64,000 nucleotides of DNA from Bacteroidales bacterium (GCA_024401995.1 JAKSJZ010000001.1:41113-105112), one strand, 5' to 3'. Shown: positions 29,136 to 39,602, counted from the first letter of the stretch. Made by a program: numbers and translations. The notes: generated by a model from the letters alone, not told the origin.

Positions 29136-30470
29136 TTAATCATACTGCAGTTTCTGGAACCATATGTCGAAAAGGTTGATACCTATTGCAAACTTCACGA
29201 ACGTCTCGTCAACCGTCCTCTGCCCGATATTTCCCAAAACGCCGTTCTTGCCGAACTCCACGCCCAGCGAGAGTCCGTTGTACCAGCGGAAAACCGGAAG
29301 GGTTATACCCAGAGTCACTCCCCTCGTAACCGTCTTGCGGCCGTCATAAAGATAGTACGAATCCTCCCAGTAGGCACCTACGCGATATGCGCAGCGGCGG
29401 AAGAAATAACGGACGTCGTTGCGGTTGGGAACATATTCGAATCCTACCCGGAACGCCTGGCTCGTGGTGGTCTGAAACCCTTCGCTTGCAAAACCCTCGA
29501 ACGTGTCGAGCCCGGTCCCGCGCCAGTCGGAGATTGCGTAATTGAACTCTCCGCGTATCTTGTCCATATAATTGACGGATATGCCCACCGTCGCTTCCGG
29601 GGCTATCCTGACTTTCTCCTTCACGCTTGCCAGAACCAGCGTCGTGTCGGAAAGGTTGCCGGACGTTGCCGACCCGTCGAGCGACACGTAGTTGTTCACG
29701 TATCCGCGGAACGTCGCCCCTATGTTATAGGTCGCCCCAAGACATATTTTCCACTTCGAGCCGATCGGCTGCTCATATTGCAGGCCGAACTTCGCCCCGT
29801 CGGCATTGAGGATCTGCTCCGTGCCGCCGGTGAAGCCTACTACTCCACTCCCGGTAGCCACGACGGGCCTGGTCTTGGAGATGTTACCGAAATAGTGTAT
29901 CCACTGCGCACCCAGCGAAAGCCGCTTCCAGAAAGTGACCCCTGCGCCGATATATCCCTGATATATGCTCCCCTGTCCGAGGAAAGAATAATAAACGTTA
30001 CCGACCTGGGAGATGATTTCCTCGTTGTCTTCATAATACCCGTAGGAGTACCCCGTGCTGCTGTACGGCGATATGCCGATCATCATCGCGGAACTCCTGT
30101 AAATCGGGAAGGACATTATGAGGTCGGTGAGGTTGAACGTATTGCGTGCGCTGCTGCGCTTTACGTCCCCCTCATACTCCTTGAAGTAACGGTTGTTCTC
30201 GCTCATCGAGAAGTCGCACATGAAGGAAAGCGTGTCTCTTGCGGTAACGGAAGCCGGATTGAGCGGATTGATGAACCGGTTGTTGCGGGTGGCCGTTCCC
30301 ACGCCGCCCATCGTGCGGTTGTATGCCGTACCCGGAAGAAACCTGTCTCCTATTCCGAACAGGGAATAGGGGTGGAATGACCCGAACTCTCCGTTCTGCG
30401 CCAGAGCCGGAACGCCTGCAAGCAGGACGGCAAGAACGACAACCTTCTTATTTACCACTCTTCCGAACAT
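29136..30470 (-). CDS. Outer-membrane beta-barrel protein (FadL/PorV-like)
   Basis: Protein of about 444 aa with a signal peptide ending VPALAQ. The mature start, SFHPYSLFGIGDRF, then MGGVGTA and NPLNPASVTA resemble long-chain transport/PorV-type barrels of Bacteroidota. Alternating strands with aromatic residues continue to the C-terminus. The start is uncertain: ATGs at 30476 and 30470 both overlap the end of coaX (by 29 or 23 bp) and a GTG at 30458 overlaps by 11 bp. The overlap indicates co-transcription with coaX. Confidence 0.8.
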   Translation of the reverse strand: MFGRVVNKKVVVLAVLLAGVPALAQNGEFGSFHPYSLFGIGDRFLPGTAYNRTMGGVGTATRNNRFINPLNPASVTARDTLSFMCDFSMSENNRYFKEYEGDVKRSSARNTFNLTDLIMSFPIYRSSAMMIGISPYSSTGYSYGYYEDNEEIISQVGNVYYSFLGQGSIYQGYIGAGVTFWKRLSLGAQWIHYFGNISKTRPVVATGSGVVGFTGGTEQILNADGAKFGLQYEQPIGSKWKICLGATYNIGATFRGYVNNYVSLDGSATSGNLSDTTLVLASVKEKVRIAPEATVGISVNYMDKIRGEFNYAISDWRGTGLDTFEGFASEGFQTTTSQAFRVGFEYVPNRNDVRYFFRRCAYRVGAYWEDSYYLYDGRKTVTRGVTLGITLPVFRWYNGLSLGVEFGKNGVLGNIGQRTVDETFVKFAIGINLFDIWFQKLQYD

Positions 30471-31176
30471 ACTCATTCGTGATTTGCAACAGCCCCATGA
30501 GCACAAGATTACAAACTGCAAAGATGGAGTTTTTCATCATCTTTGCAAAATATATCGCGTCTCCTCCCGTAAAAACCACAACATTTTCGGGGTTGCGGGC
30601 CATATACCCCTCGATTTCAAACTTTATGCCCACTATAACCCCCGTCTCCATATCGGACTTGAGCGAATCTCCTGCAGGCCGTACCTCCTCGGGAGTGTTG
30701 ACCAGCGGCAACGATTTGGCATAGCGGTTAAGAGCCTTGAACCTGGTCCGGCACCCCGGGGAAATGCTGCCCCCCTGATAGGAGCCATCAGGAGCTATAA
30801 AATCTATGGTAATGGTGTTGCCGAAATCGAAAACGCTGCAGCCCTTGCCCTTGAAAAGATACCTTGCCGCTATTATCGCGGCAGCCCTGTCATACGAAAG
30901 ATAATCGGGAAGACCGTACGAGGCAAGAGTCTCCGGGTGTGCCGCATCCAGCACAAGAAGATGGGCGCAACACCCTTCCAGCAGCGCAATCTCCTCCTCC
31001 GAAAGCACCCTGACCGCAGAAACCGTCATCACTTCGGGGGTCTCCCTGGCGGTAAGGGAGACGATGAACTCCATCATCTTCTCTCCCTGATACCGGTAGG
31101 TCTTCCCGAGGACATTTTCTTCGGTACGGGCGGCCTTCAGCGCAGTATTGCCTATTTCGACCAGAAGGTTTGCCAT
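30448..31176 (-). CDS. coaX: Type III pantothenate kinase
   Basis: First step of coenzyme A synthesis: phosphorylates pantothenate, K+-dependent, acetyl-CoA insensitive in known members. The protein is 242 aa, in the ASKHA fold. The N-terminal phosphate-binding motif reads VEIGNTALK, so the usual Asp of DxGNT is Glu7. Other motifs are intact: YDRAAAIIAA, FDFGNTITIDF and GGSISPGCRTRFKAL. It follows mfd after 21 bp and overlaps the downstream barrel gene. Confidence 0.92.
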   Translation of the reverse strand: MANLLVEIGNTALKAARTEENVLGKTYRYQGEKMMEFIVSLTARETPEVMTVSAVRVLSEEEIALLEGCCAHLLVLDAAHPETLASYGLPDYLSYDRAAAIIAARYLFKGKGCSVFDFGNTITIDFIAPDGSYQGGSISPGCRTRFKALNRYAKSLPLVNTPEEVRPAGDSLKSDMETGVIVGIKFEIEGYMARNPENVVVFTGGDAIYFAKMMKNSIFAVCNLVLMGLLQITNEYVRKSGK

Positions 31177-31197
31177 AGGGTTGCGAATATACTAATT

Positions 31198-34100
31198 TTA
31201 TTGCAATTTCCTCAATATCTCCCTTGCCTCGGCAAGATTTGAGACATTTCTGGAAACCGTCTTCAATTTGCCGTCAGTCTGTTTCAGGGAGAAAACGGAG
31301 GGGTGGTCTCCAATCCTTTGAATAACTCCGGCGAAAGTGTCCGTCTTGTAATACGGGGACATCGTGTTCGCGATGAAGAAACATATCATCATCCCGTTCC
31401 TCACAATAACCTTTTCAAGCCCCAGCGCGGCAGCCGCATTGCGGATTCTTACAACGTCGAAAAGGTTTTCCGCCTCTTCCGGCAGCTCTCCGAACCGGTC
31501 GGAAAGCTGGTGCTGGAGACGGTCTATGTCCTTTTCCGACACCAACGAGTCAAGTTGCTTGTATATCCTTATCTTTTCTGCCGTCACGTCAAGGTACGAC
31601 TCCGGAATCATTGCAGGGGCATCCGTCTCGACCGACGTGTCGCAAAGGAACTGCTTCCCGGACTTTCTTGTTCCCTGTTCCTCCGTCTCCACCCCGAGTT
31701 CCTCCATCGCCTCGGCAAGAATCTTCTGGTAGGTCTCATACCCCATATCCAAAATGAACCCGCTTTGCTCGGCTCCCAGAAGGTTGCCGGCTCCGCGTAT
31801 GTCAAGATCCTGCATCGCGATATTGAATCCGCTCCCCAGGTCCGAGAATTCCTCTATCGCCCTGAGTCTCTTCCGGGCTTCTTCGGTAACTGATGCGAGC
31901 GGCGGAACAATCAGATAACAGAACGCCTTTCTGTTTGACCTTCCTACCCGTCCGCGCAGCTGGTGCAGGTCGCTGAGCCCGATATTCTGGGCCTGATTGA
32001 TAATTATGGTGTTTGCATTGGGAATGTCAAGACCGTTCTCTATAATGGTCGTGCAGAGCAGCATGTCATAATCACCCCTCATAAAGTCCAACATCCTGTT
32101 TTCAAGTTCCCTGGACTCCATCTGCCCGTGTGCCACACATATCTTCATATCGGGATTGAGCCTGTGAAGGATCTGCCGGACGGTTTCGAGTTCCTCCACC
32201 TTGTTGTGCAGGAAGAATATCTGTCCCCCGCGGGAAAGTTCATAATTGACTATACTCCTTATCTCCTTTTCGTCGAAGAGTATTATTTCCGTCTGAATGG
32301 GAATCCTGTTAACCGGAGGGGTGTTTATTATGCTCAAGTCCCTTGCTCCGAGAAGCGAAAACTGAAGCGTTCTCGGTATGGGCGTGGCTGTCAGCGTGAG
32401 GGTGTCCACCCCCGTCTGCATCTTGCGCAGCTTCTCCTTTGCCGACACCCCGAACTTCTGTTCCTCGTCTATTATGAGAAGCCCGAGGTCCTTGAAGCGG
32501 AAATCGTCCCCCAATATCTTGTGTGTCCCTATAAGAATATCCACGGCTCCACGCGCAAGCCTTTCCTTGATGTCCCTGACCTGTCCGGCTGTCCGCAACC
32601 TGCTTACATATTCGACATTACAGGGAAAATCCTCAAGCCGGGACTTGAATGTCTCATAATGCTGAAGGGCCAAAATTGTGGTCGGCACCAGAACTGCCAC
32701 CTGCTTGTTGTCGGACACGGCCTTGAATGCAGCCCTTATCGCTATCTCGGTCTTGCCGAAACCTACGTCCCCGCATATAAGCCTGTCCATCGGACATACG
32801 TCTTCCATATCGGCCTTGACGGCCCTGGTCGCAGCCTCCTGATCCGGGGTGTCCTCATAAATGAAGGAAGACTCCAGTTCGTTCTGAAGATAGGTGTCGG
32901 CGGAATATGCAAAACCTCTTGTCGCTCTTCGCTTTGCATAAAGTTGTATAAGGTCCTTCGCTATGTCCTTGACTCTTTTCTTCGCATTTGTCCTGAGGGC
33001 CATCCAACTTTTCGAACCTAGTTTATTCACCTTTGGAGGCTCTCCGTCGGCCGACCTGAACTTGGATATCTTGTTGAGAGCGTGTACCGATACGAAAACC
33101 AGGTCTCCTCCCTTATATTCCAACTTTACAAACTCCTTTGCCCGCCCCTGTGCGTCGACCGTCTTCACAAGCCCTCCGAACACCCCTACTCCGTGATCGA
33201 TATGAACTATATAGTCACCGGGATTGAAGGCGCTTATATCGTTAAGGGTAAGTTGTTCGCTTTTTTCAACGCTTCTCCTGAGACTTACCCTGTGGAACCT
33301 GTCAAAAATCTCGTGGTCGGTATAGCAGCATATCCTTTCCCTTCTATCTATGAATCCTGCGTGGATATTCTTGCCCGGTATGAATTCGGGAATCGGACAT
33401 TTCTGCTCGGAAAGTATGGAGGACACCCTGTTAAGCTGGGACTCCTTCTCTCCATAGATGAAAACCTTGTATCCTTCCTCGATTCTGGCCCTTATGTCTG
33501 CGGCCAGCAATTCGAAATTCTTGTTGAAAACCGGTTGGGGCGACGTGCTGAAATCTATGGCTTCTTCCCTGTCGATTTCTATCGGAGTATCCAGAAAGAC
33601 CTTCTGAAATCCGTCAAGGGCCTTGAAAAACTCCTTTTCCCTGTAAACGTCCGAAGAATCCAACCATATAAGACTGTCCTTTGGAAGAATTTCCACAATA
33701 CTTCCAACGCTTTCCTCTTCCGACATATCCTTCATTATTTCCGCCTCTTCCACCTTCTCCGTCGAAAGTTGCGTATTGCAGTCAAAAACACTTATCGATT
33801 CTATTTCATCACCGAAAAAAGACAGTCTGTATGGAAAATTATATGAAAAAGAAAATATATCTATTATAGAACCGCGGATTGCAAACTGTCCGGGACAGGA
33901 AACAAAGTCAACCTTTTCGAATCCGTTGTTTCCCATAAGTTCCATAATGTCGGAAAAAGATATTTCCTCCCCTTTCTTTAACCGTACCACCGAGTTTTCC
34001 ACGCTTTTCCTGTCCGGCGCCTTTTCTTCGAGCGCTTCAGGATAAGATACTATGAAACATCTTTCTCCGGCTGGAGCACAGGTTATTTTCTGAATTGCGG

Positions 34101-34383
34101 AAGTTCTCTGTACGCTGTTGGAGGATTTGAAATTGCTGTTTTCCATATTTCTTCCCTGAGAAGGAAGAAAGAAAACACAATCCCCGTCGGTAAGATGATA
34201 CAGGTCTGAAGCACAGTATTCCGCAGAATCCCTGTCCGGAAGAACCACCATATTCAACCTCTTTCTTGCAGTTCTGCTTAGAACAAACCAACGTGCCGAC
34301 AGATAAAGTCCCCGGCAGAATTGATTTTTCCCGGAATCTATTCCGCCTGAAAGTTTATTTGCCGCCTCTTCGCAAACAACCAT
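31198..34383 (-). CDS. mfd: Transcription-repair coupling factor Mfd
   Basis: Removes RNA polymerase stalled at DNA lesions and recruits UvrA. The protein is 1061 aa. It has a UvrB-homology N-terminus, an RNA polymerase-interaction domain with the Tudor-like GDYIVHIDHGVGVFGGL, RecG-like helicase domains with Walker A CGDVGFGKTEIA and a DEEQ box (IDEEQKFGV), and the C-terminal TRCF domain. It reads leftward from the AT-rich putative origin and is the first gene of the leading-strand run down to ppiD. Confidence 0.97.
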   Translation of the reverse strand: MVVCEEAANKLSGGIDSGKNQFCRGLYLSARWFVLSRTARKRLNMVVLPDRDSAEYCASDLYHLTDGDCVFFLPSQGRNMENSNFKSSNSVQRTSAIQKITCAPAGERCFIVSYPEALEEKAPDRKSVENSVVRLKKGEEISFSDIMELMGNNGFEKVDFVSCPGQFAIRGSIIDIFSFSYNFPYRLSFFGDEIESISVFDCNTQLSTEKVEEAEIMKDMSEEESVGSIVEILPKDSLIWLDSSDVYREKEFFKALDGFQKVFLDTPIEIDREEAIDFSTSPQPVFNKNFELLAADIRARIEEGYKVFIYGEKESQLNRVSSILSEQKCPIPEFIPGKNIHAGFIDRRERICCYTDHEIFDRFHRVSLRRSVEKSEQLTLNDISAFNPGDYIVHIDHGVGVFGGLVKTVDAQGRAKEFVKLEYKGGDLVFVSVHALNKISKFRSADGEPPKVNKLGSKSWMALRTNAKKRVKDIAKDLIQLYAKRRATRGFAYSADTYLQNELESSFIYEDTPDQEAATRAVKADMEDVCPMDRLICGDVGFGKTEIAIRAAFKAVSDNKQVAVLVPTTILALQHYETFKSRLEDFPCNVEYVSRLRTAGQVRDIKERLARGAVDILIGTHKILGDDFRFKDLGLLIIDEEQKFGVSAKEKLRKMQTGVDTLTLTATPIPRTLQFSLLGARDLSIINTPPVNRIPIQTEIILFDEKEIRSIVNYELSRGGQIFFLHNKVEELETVRQILHRLNPDMKICVAHGQMESRELENRMLDFMRGDYDMLLCTTIIENGLDIPNANTIIINQAQNIGLSDLHQLRGRVGRSNRKAFCYLIVPPLASVTEEARKRLRAIEEFSDLGSGFNIAMQDLDIRGAGNLLGAEQSGFILDMGYETYQKILAEAMEELGVETEEQGTRKSGKQFLCDTSVETDAPAMIPESYLDVTAEKIRIYKQLDSLVSEKDIDRLQHQLSDRFGELPEEAENLFDVVRIRNAAAALGLEKVIVRNGMMICFFIANTMSPYYKTDTFAGVIQRIGDHPSVFSLKQTDGKLKTVSRNVSNLAEAREILRKLQ

Positions 34384-34613
34384 ATTCCTTACTGTTGATA
34401 ACCTGTTTGTTTTTATGTTTATTTCCTGTTTATAAAATTTTCCTTTTTCTTATCAACATATTATCAATAACAATTCAACAGTCACCGAACCTTACTTGTA
34501 TATTTAAGTTTTTATCAATCTGTTTATTACAACATTTTCAACTTTTCAACAGCCGTTATTATCAAAAACATTTGAAATAAAAATCTATATTTGTATTAAA
34601 ATAAAGTTTTGTG
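34384..34613. other. Probable chromosomal replication origin (oriC)
   Basis: A 230-bp AT-rich gap between divergent mfd and ruvB. It holds two exact copies of TTATCAACA in opposite orientation (34393-34401 minus, 34450-34458 plus), one mismatch from the DnaA box TTATCCACA. Related 9-mers are TTATCAATA (34461-34469), TTATCAATC (34512-34520), TTTTCAACT (34535-34543), TTTTCAACA (34543-34551) and TTATCAAAA (34559-34567). Long A/T runs between 34430 and 34600 could serve as an unwinding region. The plus strand is C-rich to the left and G-rich to the right, as expected at an origin. A -7 element TATATTTG (34586-34593) probably also serves ruvB. dnaA is not in the window. Confidence 0.65.
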
Positions 34614-35642
34614 ATGAACGATTTTGACCCCCATTTCGAATCATTGGACAAAGATAAGGATTTGGAGGGAATTATACGTCCACAGGATTTGAAAGAATTT
34701 ACCGGTCAGGGTGAGATTGTTTCAAACCTGGAAGTATATATAAAGGCCGCAAGGATGAGGGGGGATTCTCTCGACCACATACTTTTCCACGGTCCTCCAG
34801 GTCTCGGAAAGACTACACTTGCCCATATCATAGCAAACGAGATGGGGGTGAATATAAAAATCACCTCCGGCCCGGTTCTCGACAAACCCGGAGATCTTGC
34901 CGGTCTTCTCACTTCCCTTGAGGAAGGGGACGTTCTTTTCATAGATGAGATTCACAGACTCTCGCCTGAAGTTGAGGAGTATCTTTATTCGGCGATGGAG
35001 GATTTTGTTATAGACATAATGATAGACAAGGGTCCGGGAGCCAGGTCTGTGAGAATAAACCTCAATCCTTTTACCCTGGTCGGAGCCACTACCAGAAGCG
35101 GATTGCTTACGGCTCCGCTCAGGGAGAGATTCAATATAAACTGTGCCCTCGATTATTATGACACGGACGAACTTGTGAGGATAGTAAAAAGGAGTGCGGG
35201 AATATTGAAGATAGGCATTGAAGATAACGCGGCCAGGGAGATTGCAATGAGGAGCAGGGGTACTCCGAGAATATCGAATTCACTTTTGAAAAGAGTGAGG
35301 GATTTTGCCCAGGTTGTAGGGGACGGTCATATAGATCTGAAGATTGCCGGTTATGCCCTCGACAAGCTGAAGATAGATAAGAGAGGTCTGGATTCGATAG
35401 ACAACAGGATTTTGAGAACCATCATTTCCACTTTCAAGGGAGGTCCTGTAGGAGCGAACACGATTGCCACCGCAATCGGTGAAGATCAGGGTACCTTTGA
35501 AGAGGTTTATGAACCTTTCCTTATAAAAGAAGGATTTATTGTAAGGACACAGCGCGGAAGAATAGCGACAGACCTTGCCTACAACCATCTCGGAGAGATA
35601 AAGGAAAGCGGGGATATTGAACTATTCGGCGAAAATAACTAA
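34614..35642 (+). CDS. ruvB: Holliday junction branch migration helicase RuvB
   Basis: AAA+ motor that drives branch migration with RuvA. The protein is 342 aa from the ATG at 34614 (a GTG one codon earlier is possible). Walker A is GPPGLGKTT (60-68), Walker B is [10 protein letters not shown], sensor 1 is GATTRSG, the arginine finger region is PLRERF, and a C-terminal winged helix follows. The partner ruvA is 7 kb away at 42.7 kb on the other strand rather than adjacent. -7 element TATATTTG at 34586-34593. Confidence 0.97.
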   Translation: MNDFDPHFESLDKDKDLEGIIRPQDLKEFTGQGEIVSNLEVYIKAARMRGDSLDHILFHGPPGLGKTTLAHIIANEMGVNIKITSGPVLDKPGDLAGLLTSLEEGDVLFIDEIHRLSPEVEEYLYSAMEDFVIDIMIDKGPGARSVRINLNPFTLVGATTRSGLLTAPLRERFNINCALDYYDTDELVRIVKRSAGILKIGIEDNAAREIAMRSRGTPRISNSLLKRVRDFAQVVGDGHIDLKIAGYALDKLKIDKRGLDSIDNRILRTIISTFKGGPVGANTIATAIGEDQGTFEEVYEPFLIKEGFIVRTQRGRIATDLAYNHLGEIKESGDIELFGENN

Positions 35643-35681
35643 AATTGCACTTCTTTTTTGAAAATAAAATAATAGAAAGAG

Positions 35682-37628
35682 ATGGCGGATAAATTAATTT
35701 CAAAGATTCCTGAAGGACCTTTGTCCGAGAAATGGACCAAAAGAAAATCTGAAATTCATCTTGTCAGCCCTAACAACAAAAGAAAACTTGAAATAATAGT
35801 TGTGGGGACAGGACTCGGAGGGGCATCTGCAGCTGCTTCACTTGGAGAACTGGGATATAATGTCAAGATTTTCTGTATAAGCGATTCTCCGCGGAGAGCC
35901 CATTCCATTGCCGCACAGGGAGGAATAAATGCGGCGAAGAATTATCAGAATGACAACGATTCGATTTACCGTCTTTTTTATGATACCATCAAGGGAGGAG
36001 ACTACCGTGCAAGGGAAGCTAACGTATATCGTCTTGCCGAAGTAAGCGCAGCCATTATAGACCAATGTGTGGCTCAGGGAGTTCCTTTTGCAAGGGAATA
36101 TGGCGGTTATCTTGCCAACCGTTCCTTCGGAGGAGTGCAGGTGAGCCGTACTTTCTATGCACGGGGACAAACCGGACAGCAGCTTCTTCTCGGCGCGTAT
36201 GCATCTTTGAACAAGGAGATTGCCGCCGGAACAGTCAAGAGTTATCCTCGGCACGAGATGCTTGACCTTGTTGTAATAAACGGTGAGGCTAAGGGTATAA
36301 TAGCGCGTAATCTCGTTACGGGAGAGATAGAGAGGTTCGGTGCGCATGCCGTAGTGATTGCCACTGGAGGATACGGGAACGCTTATTTCCTTTCAACAAA
36401 CGCTATGAACAGCAACGGTTCAGCTGCCATCCAGTGTTATAAGAAGGGTGCTTTTTTTGCAAATCCCTGCTTTGCGCAGATACATCCAACCTGTATTCCG
36501 GTTCACGGCGAACAGCAGTGCAAACTTACGCTTATGAGCGAGAGTCTGCGCAATGACGGTAGAATATGGGTGCCAAAGAAATTGGAGGACGTAAAGAAAC
36601 TCCGTTCCCACGAGATAAAACCTTCCCAGATACCGGAGGAGGACAGGGATTATTATCTTGAGCGCCGTTATCCTGCATTTGGAAATCTTGTTCCCAGGGA
36701 TGTCGCTTCAAGGGCGGCAAAGGAACGTTGTGATGCCGGATTTGGTGTAAACGAGACAGGAAAAGCGGTATTTCTTGATTTTTCAGAGGCCATAAACCGT
36801 CTTGGATGCCAAAAGGTTGCAGAGCGTTACGGCAATCTGTTCGATATGTATGAGAAAATAACCGCGTCATCTCCCTGGAAGGAGCCTATGATGATATATC
36901 CGGCCATCCATTACACGATGGGAGGTATATGGGTCGATTATGACCTTCAGACCACTATTCCAGGACTGTATGCGATAGGAGAAGCCAATTTCTCCGATCA
37001 CGGCGGAAACCGTCTCGGCGCTTCGGCTTTGATGCAGGGTCTTGCGGACGGTTATTTCATATTACCTGTAACCATAGGCGATTATCTGTCAAAGAAGTTT
37101 GCGGAACCCCGTACAGACGTGACGGCGAAGGAGTTCGTAGTTGCTGAAAAGGAAGTTCAGGAGAGAATAGACAGACTGTTTGCAATAAAAGGTACCAAGC
37201 CGGTGGATTCCATCCATAAGGAACTCGGCCATATAATGTGGGAATATGTAGGTATGGCCCGCGACAAGGAAGGATTGAAAAAGGCGATAAAGCTTATTCA
37301 GGACTTGAAGGATGACTTCTATAAGAACGTCAGGGTTACCGGAAGCCAGTATGAGTTCAACCAGGAACTTGAGAAGGCGCTCAGGCTTGAAGATTTCTTT
37401 GAAATAGGTGAACTTATGGCCCGCGACGCCCTTGAGCGCAACGAGTCCTGCGGAGGTCATTTCCGTATCGAAAGCCAGACCGAGGAAGGGGAGGCGAAAC
37501 GTGATGACAAGAATTATATGTATGTGTCGGCCTGGGAGTACAAGGGGGAAGGAAAAGAGCCGCAGATGCATAAGGAACCTCTCAAATATGAGTTCATAGA
37601 GGTTAAAACCAGAAATTACAAAGACTGA
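35682..37628 (+). CDS. frdA: Fumarate reductase/succinate dehydrogenase flavoprotein subunit
   Basis: Catalytic subunit of 648 aa interconverting fumarate and succinate. FAD-binding [16 protein letters not shown] begins at about residue 40. The histidine for covalent FAD attachment is H74 in [11 protein letters not shown]. Substrate-site elements include [11 protein letters not shown] and the [20 protein letters not shown] segment. In Bacteroides this subunit is normally preceded by a cytochrome b membrane subunit (frdC/sdhC). Here only a 39-bp gap separates it from ruvB and no such gene is present. frdB follows after 6 bp. In an anaerobe it would work as fumarate reductase. Confidence 0.95.
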   Translation: MADKLISKIPEGPLSEKWTKRKSEIHLVSPNNKRKLEIIVVGTGLGGASAAASLGELGYNVKIFCISDSPRRAHSIAAQGGINAAKNYQNDNDSIYRLFYDTIKGGDYRAREANVYRLAEVSAAIIDQCVAQGVPFAREYGGYLANRSFGGVQVSRTFYARGQTGQQLLLGAYASLNKEIAAGTVKSYPRHEMLDLVVINGEAKGIIARNLVTGEIERFGAHAVVIATGGYGNAYFLSTNAMNSNGSAAIQCYKKGAFFANPCFAQIHPTCIPVHGEQQCKLTLMSESLRNDGRIWVPKKLEDVKKLRSHEIKPSQIPEEDRDYYLERRYPAFGNLVPRDVASRAAKERCDAGFGVNETGKAVFLDFSEAINRLGCQKVAERYGNLFDMYEKITASSPWKEPMMIYPAIHYTMGGIWVDYDLQTTIPGLYAIGEANFSDHGGNRLGASALMQGLADGYFILPVTIGDYLSKKFAEPRTDVTAKEFVVAEKEVQERIDRLFAIKGTKPVDSIHKELGHIMWEYVGMARDKEGLKKAIKLIQDLKDDFYKNVRVTGSQYEFNQELEKALRLEDFFEIGELMARDALERNESCGGHFRIESQTEEGEAKRDDKNYMYVSAWEYKGEGKEPQMHKEPLKYEFIEVKTRNYKD

Positions 37629-37634
37629 TCGGAG

Positions 37635-38414
37635 ATGGAATTCAACTTGAAGATATGGCGTCAGAAGAACGCCAAGGCCAAAGGCCATTTCGAGACATAT
37701 CACATTTCGGGTATAGAGGAGGACGCTTCATTTCTTGAGATGCTGGATATACTTAACGAACAGCTTATCAGGGAGGGAGATGATCCTGTAGCCGTCGAGA
37801 GGGGATGTAAGAGCAGCGGACCGGTATCTTTCGACCACGACTGTCGTGAAGGAATATGCGGCGCGTGTTCCCTGTTCATTGACGGAAGGGCGCACGGACC
37901 CGATGACCACGTTACTACCTGCCAGTTGTTCATGCGTCATTTCGAGGACGGAGCCACCATTACTGTAGAACCCTGGAGGAGTGCCGCATTTCCTGTCATA
38001 AAGGACCTTGTGGTTGACCGCGGAGCCTTTGACAAGATACTTCAGGCCGGCGGATTCGTGAGTGTGAGGACAGGTGCCGCCCAGGATGCCAACAATATAC
38101 TCATCACGCATGATGCAGCGGAGGAAAGTATGGATGCCGCCTCCTGTGTGGGCTGTGGCGCCTGTGTAGCCACCTGTAAGAACGGTTCTGCGATGCTTTT
38201 CGTAGCTGCCAGGGTAAGTTCCCTCGCGCTGCTTCCACAAGGCCGTCCGGAAGCGAAAAGAAGGGCAAAGGCGATGGTGGCAAAGATGGACGAACTTGGA
38301 TTCGGCAACTGCACCAATACCCGCGCCTGTGAAATGGAATGTCCCAAGGGGATATCCGTATCGCATATTGCAAGGCTCAATAGGGAGTTTCTGAAGGCGA
38401 AATTCTCGGATTGA
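37635..38414 (+). CDS. frdB: Fumarate reductase/succinate dehydrogenase iron-sulfur subunit
   Basis: Electron-transfer subunit of 259 aa. The [2Fe-2S] domain shows [15 protein letters not shown] with a later Cys in TTCQLF. The C-terminal domain shows [14 protein letters not shown] and [11 protein letters not shown] for the [4Fe-4S] and [3Fe-4S] clusters. It pairs with frdA upstream (6-bp gap). Downstream, hflX converges with a 3-bp gap, so the cytochrome b gene is not on this side either. Confidence 0.95.
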   Translation: MEFNLKIWRQKNAKAKGHFETYHISGIEEDASFLEMLDILNEQLIREGDDPVAVERGCKSSGPVSFDHDCREGICGACSLFIDGRAHGPDDHVTTCQLFMRHFEDGATITVEPWRSAAFPVIKDLVVDRGAFDKILQAGGFVSVRTGAAQDANNILITHDAAEESMDAASCVGCGACVATCKNGSAMLFVAARVSSLALLPQGRPEAKRRAKAMVAKMDELGFGNCTNTRACEMECPKGISVSHIARLNREFLKAKFSD

Positions 38415-38417
38415 TCT

Positions 38418-39602
38418 TTACCAGAGAAAGTTATTGAAGGGGTATCTCCCCGCGTGAATCTCCGCAACCATCTTGTAGATGTCGTTGCGGAGTTTTTCCA
38501 TACCCGTCTTGTTTTTGGCGGAAATGAAGATACAGGGCTTTTCTTCACAGTTTTTCATCCATTCCGCCTTCAGGTCTTCAAGGGATATATTCTTTTCTGT
38601 AGGAGGAACCAGAGAAAACTCATTGTATTTTTCGTACCTGTATGCATCTGTTTTGTTGAAGATGACATAAACAGGTTTGTCTCCGGCACCGATTTCTTTA
38701 AGAGTGGAGTCCACAACCTCCATCTGTTCCCTGTAGTCGGGATGCGATATATCTACGACGTGTACAAGAATGTCAGCCTCCCGAACTTCGTCAAGCGTGC
38801 TTTTAAAGGCTTCGATAAGTTGTGTGGGCAGTTTTCGGATGAATCCGACGGTATCGCTCAACAGGAAGGGAACGTTTTCGATGACAACCTTTCTGACGGT
38901 GGTGTCAAGGGTGGCGAAAAGTTTGTTTTCGGCAAAGACGTCGGATTTTGCAAGTCTGTTCATAATGGTGCTCTTGCCGACATTTGTATAGCCCACAAGG
39001 GCCAGCCGCACAAGTTGTCCGCGGTTTCCGCGTTGCGTCGACATCTGTTTGTCAACTTTTTTCAGCAATTCCTTGAGCCTCGTTATACGTTCCTTGACGA
39101 TTCTGCGGTCCACTTCTATCTGAGTCTCACCCATCCCTCCTCTCATTCCGTGGCCTCCGCGCTGTCTTTCAAGGTGAGTCCACATTCCTGCAAGACGGGG
39201 AAGCATATAGTTGTAGCGAGCCAGTTCCACCTGCATCTTGGCATATGATGTTTTGGCTCTCTGGGCAAAGATTTCAAGAATAAGACTTGTTCTGTCTATC
39301 ACCGAGGATGTTTTGATGACTTTCTCCACGTTCCTCTGCTGCATACCGGTAAGTTCGTCATCAAAAATGACGTAATTTATCTTATTTTCAGAACAATAAT
39401 CAGCTATTTCAAGGAGTTTGCCGCTCTTTATGTAGGTGGCGTTGTCGGGCTTTTCAAGCTTCTGCAAAAAGCTTTTGTCTCCTTCTACGCCCGCCGTCTC
39501 GGCCAGAAAGCGGAGTTCGTCGAGATACTCCACAATCTTCCGTTCGTCGTCACCCTGTTTGACGACTCCTACAAATACTGCGCGTTCGATTTTCGGTTCC
39601 AT
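38418..39602 (-). CDS. hflX: Ribosome-associated GTPase HflX
   Basis: GTPase of 394 aa that binds the 50S subunit and splits stalled ribosomes in species studied. The N-terminal HflX domain contains DDELTGMQQRNVEK, followed by the glycine-rich RGGHGMRGGMGETQIEVDRR. G1 is LVGYTNVGKSTIMN, G3 is DTVGFIRKLP and G4 is NKTD. A tonB-like gene lies 51 bp upstream on the same strand with a terminator between them. Confidence 0.96.
   Translation of the reverse strand: MEPKIERAVFVGVVKQGDDERKIVEYLDELRFLAETAGVEGDKSFLQKLEKPDNATYIKSGKLLEIADYCSENKINYVIFDDELTGMQQRNVEKVIKTSSVIDRTSLILEIFAQRAKTSYAKMQVELARYNYMLPRLAGMWTHLERQRGGHGMRGGMGETQIEVDRRIVKERITRLKELLKKVDKQMSTQRGNRGQLVRLALVGYTNVGKSTIMNRLAKSDVFAENKLFATLDTTVRKVVIENVPFLLSDTVGFIRKLPTQLIEAFKSTLDEVREADILVHVVDISHPDYREQMEVVDSTLKEIGAGDKPVYVIFNKTDAYRYEKYNEFSLVPPTEKNISLEDLKAEWMKNCEEKPCIFISAKNKTGMEKLRNDIYKMVAEIHAGRYPFNNFLW

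Noticed and set aside
34384-34613. Replication terminus instead of origin
   Set aside because: At a terminus the plus strand would change from G-rich to C-rich; here it changes from C-rich to G-rich.
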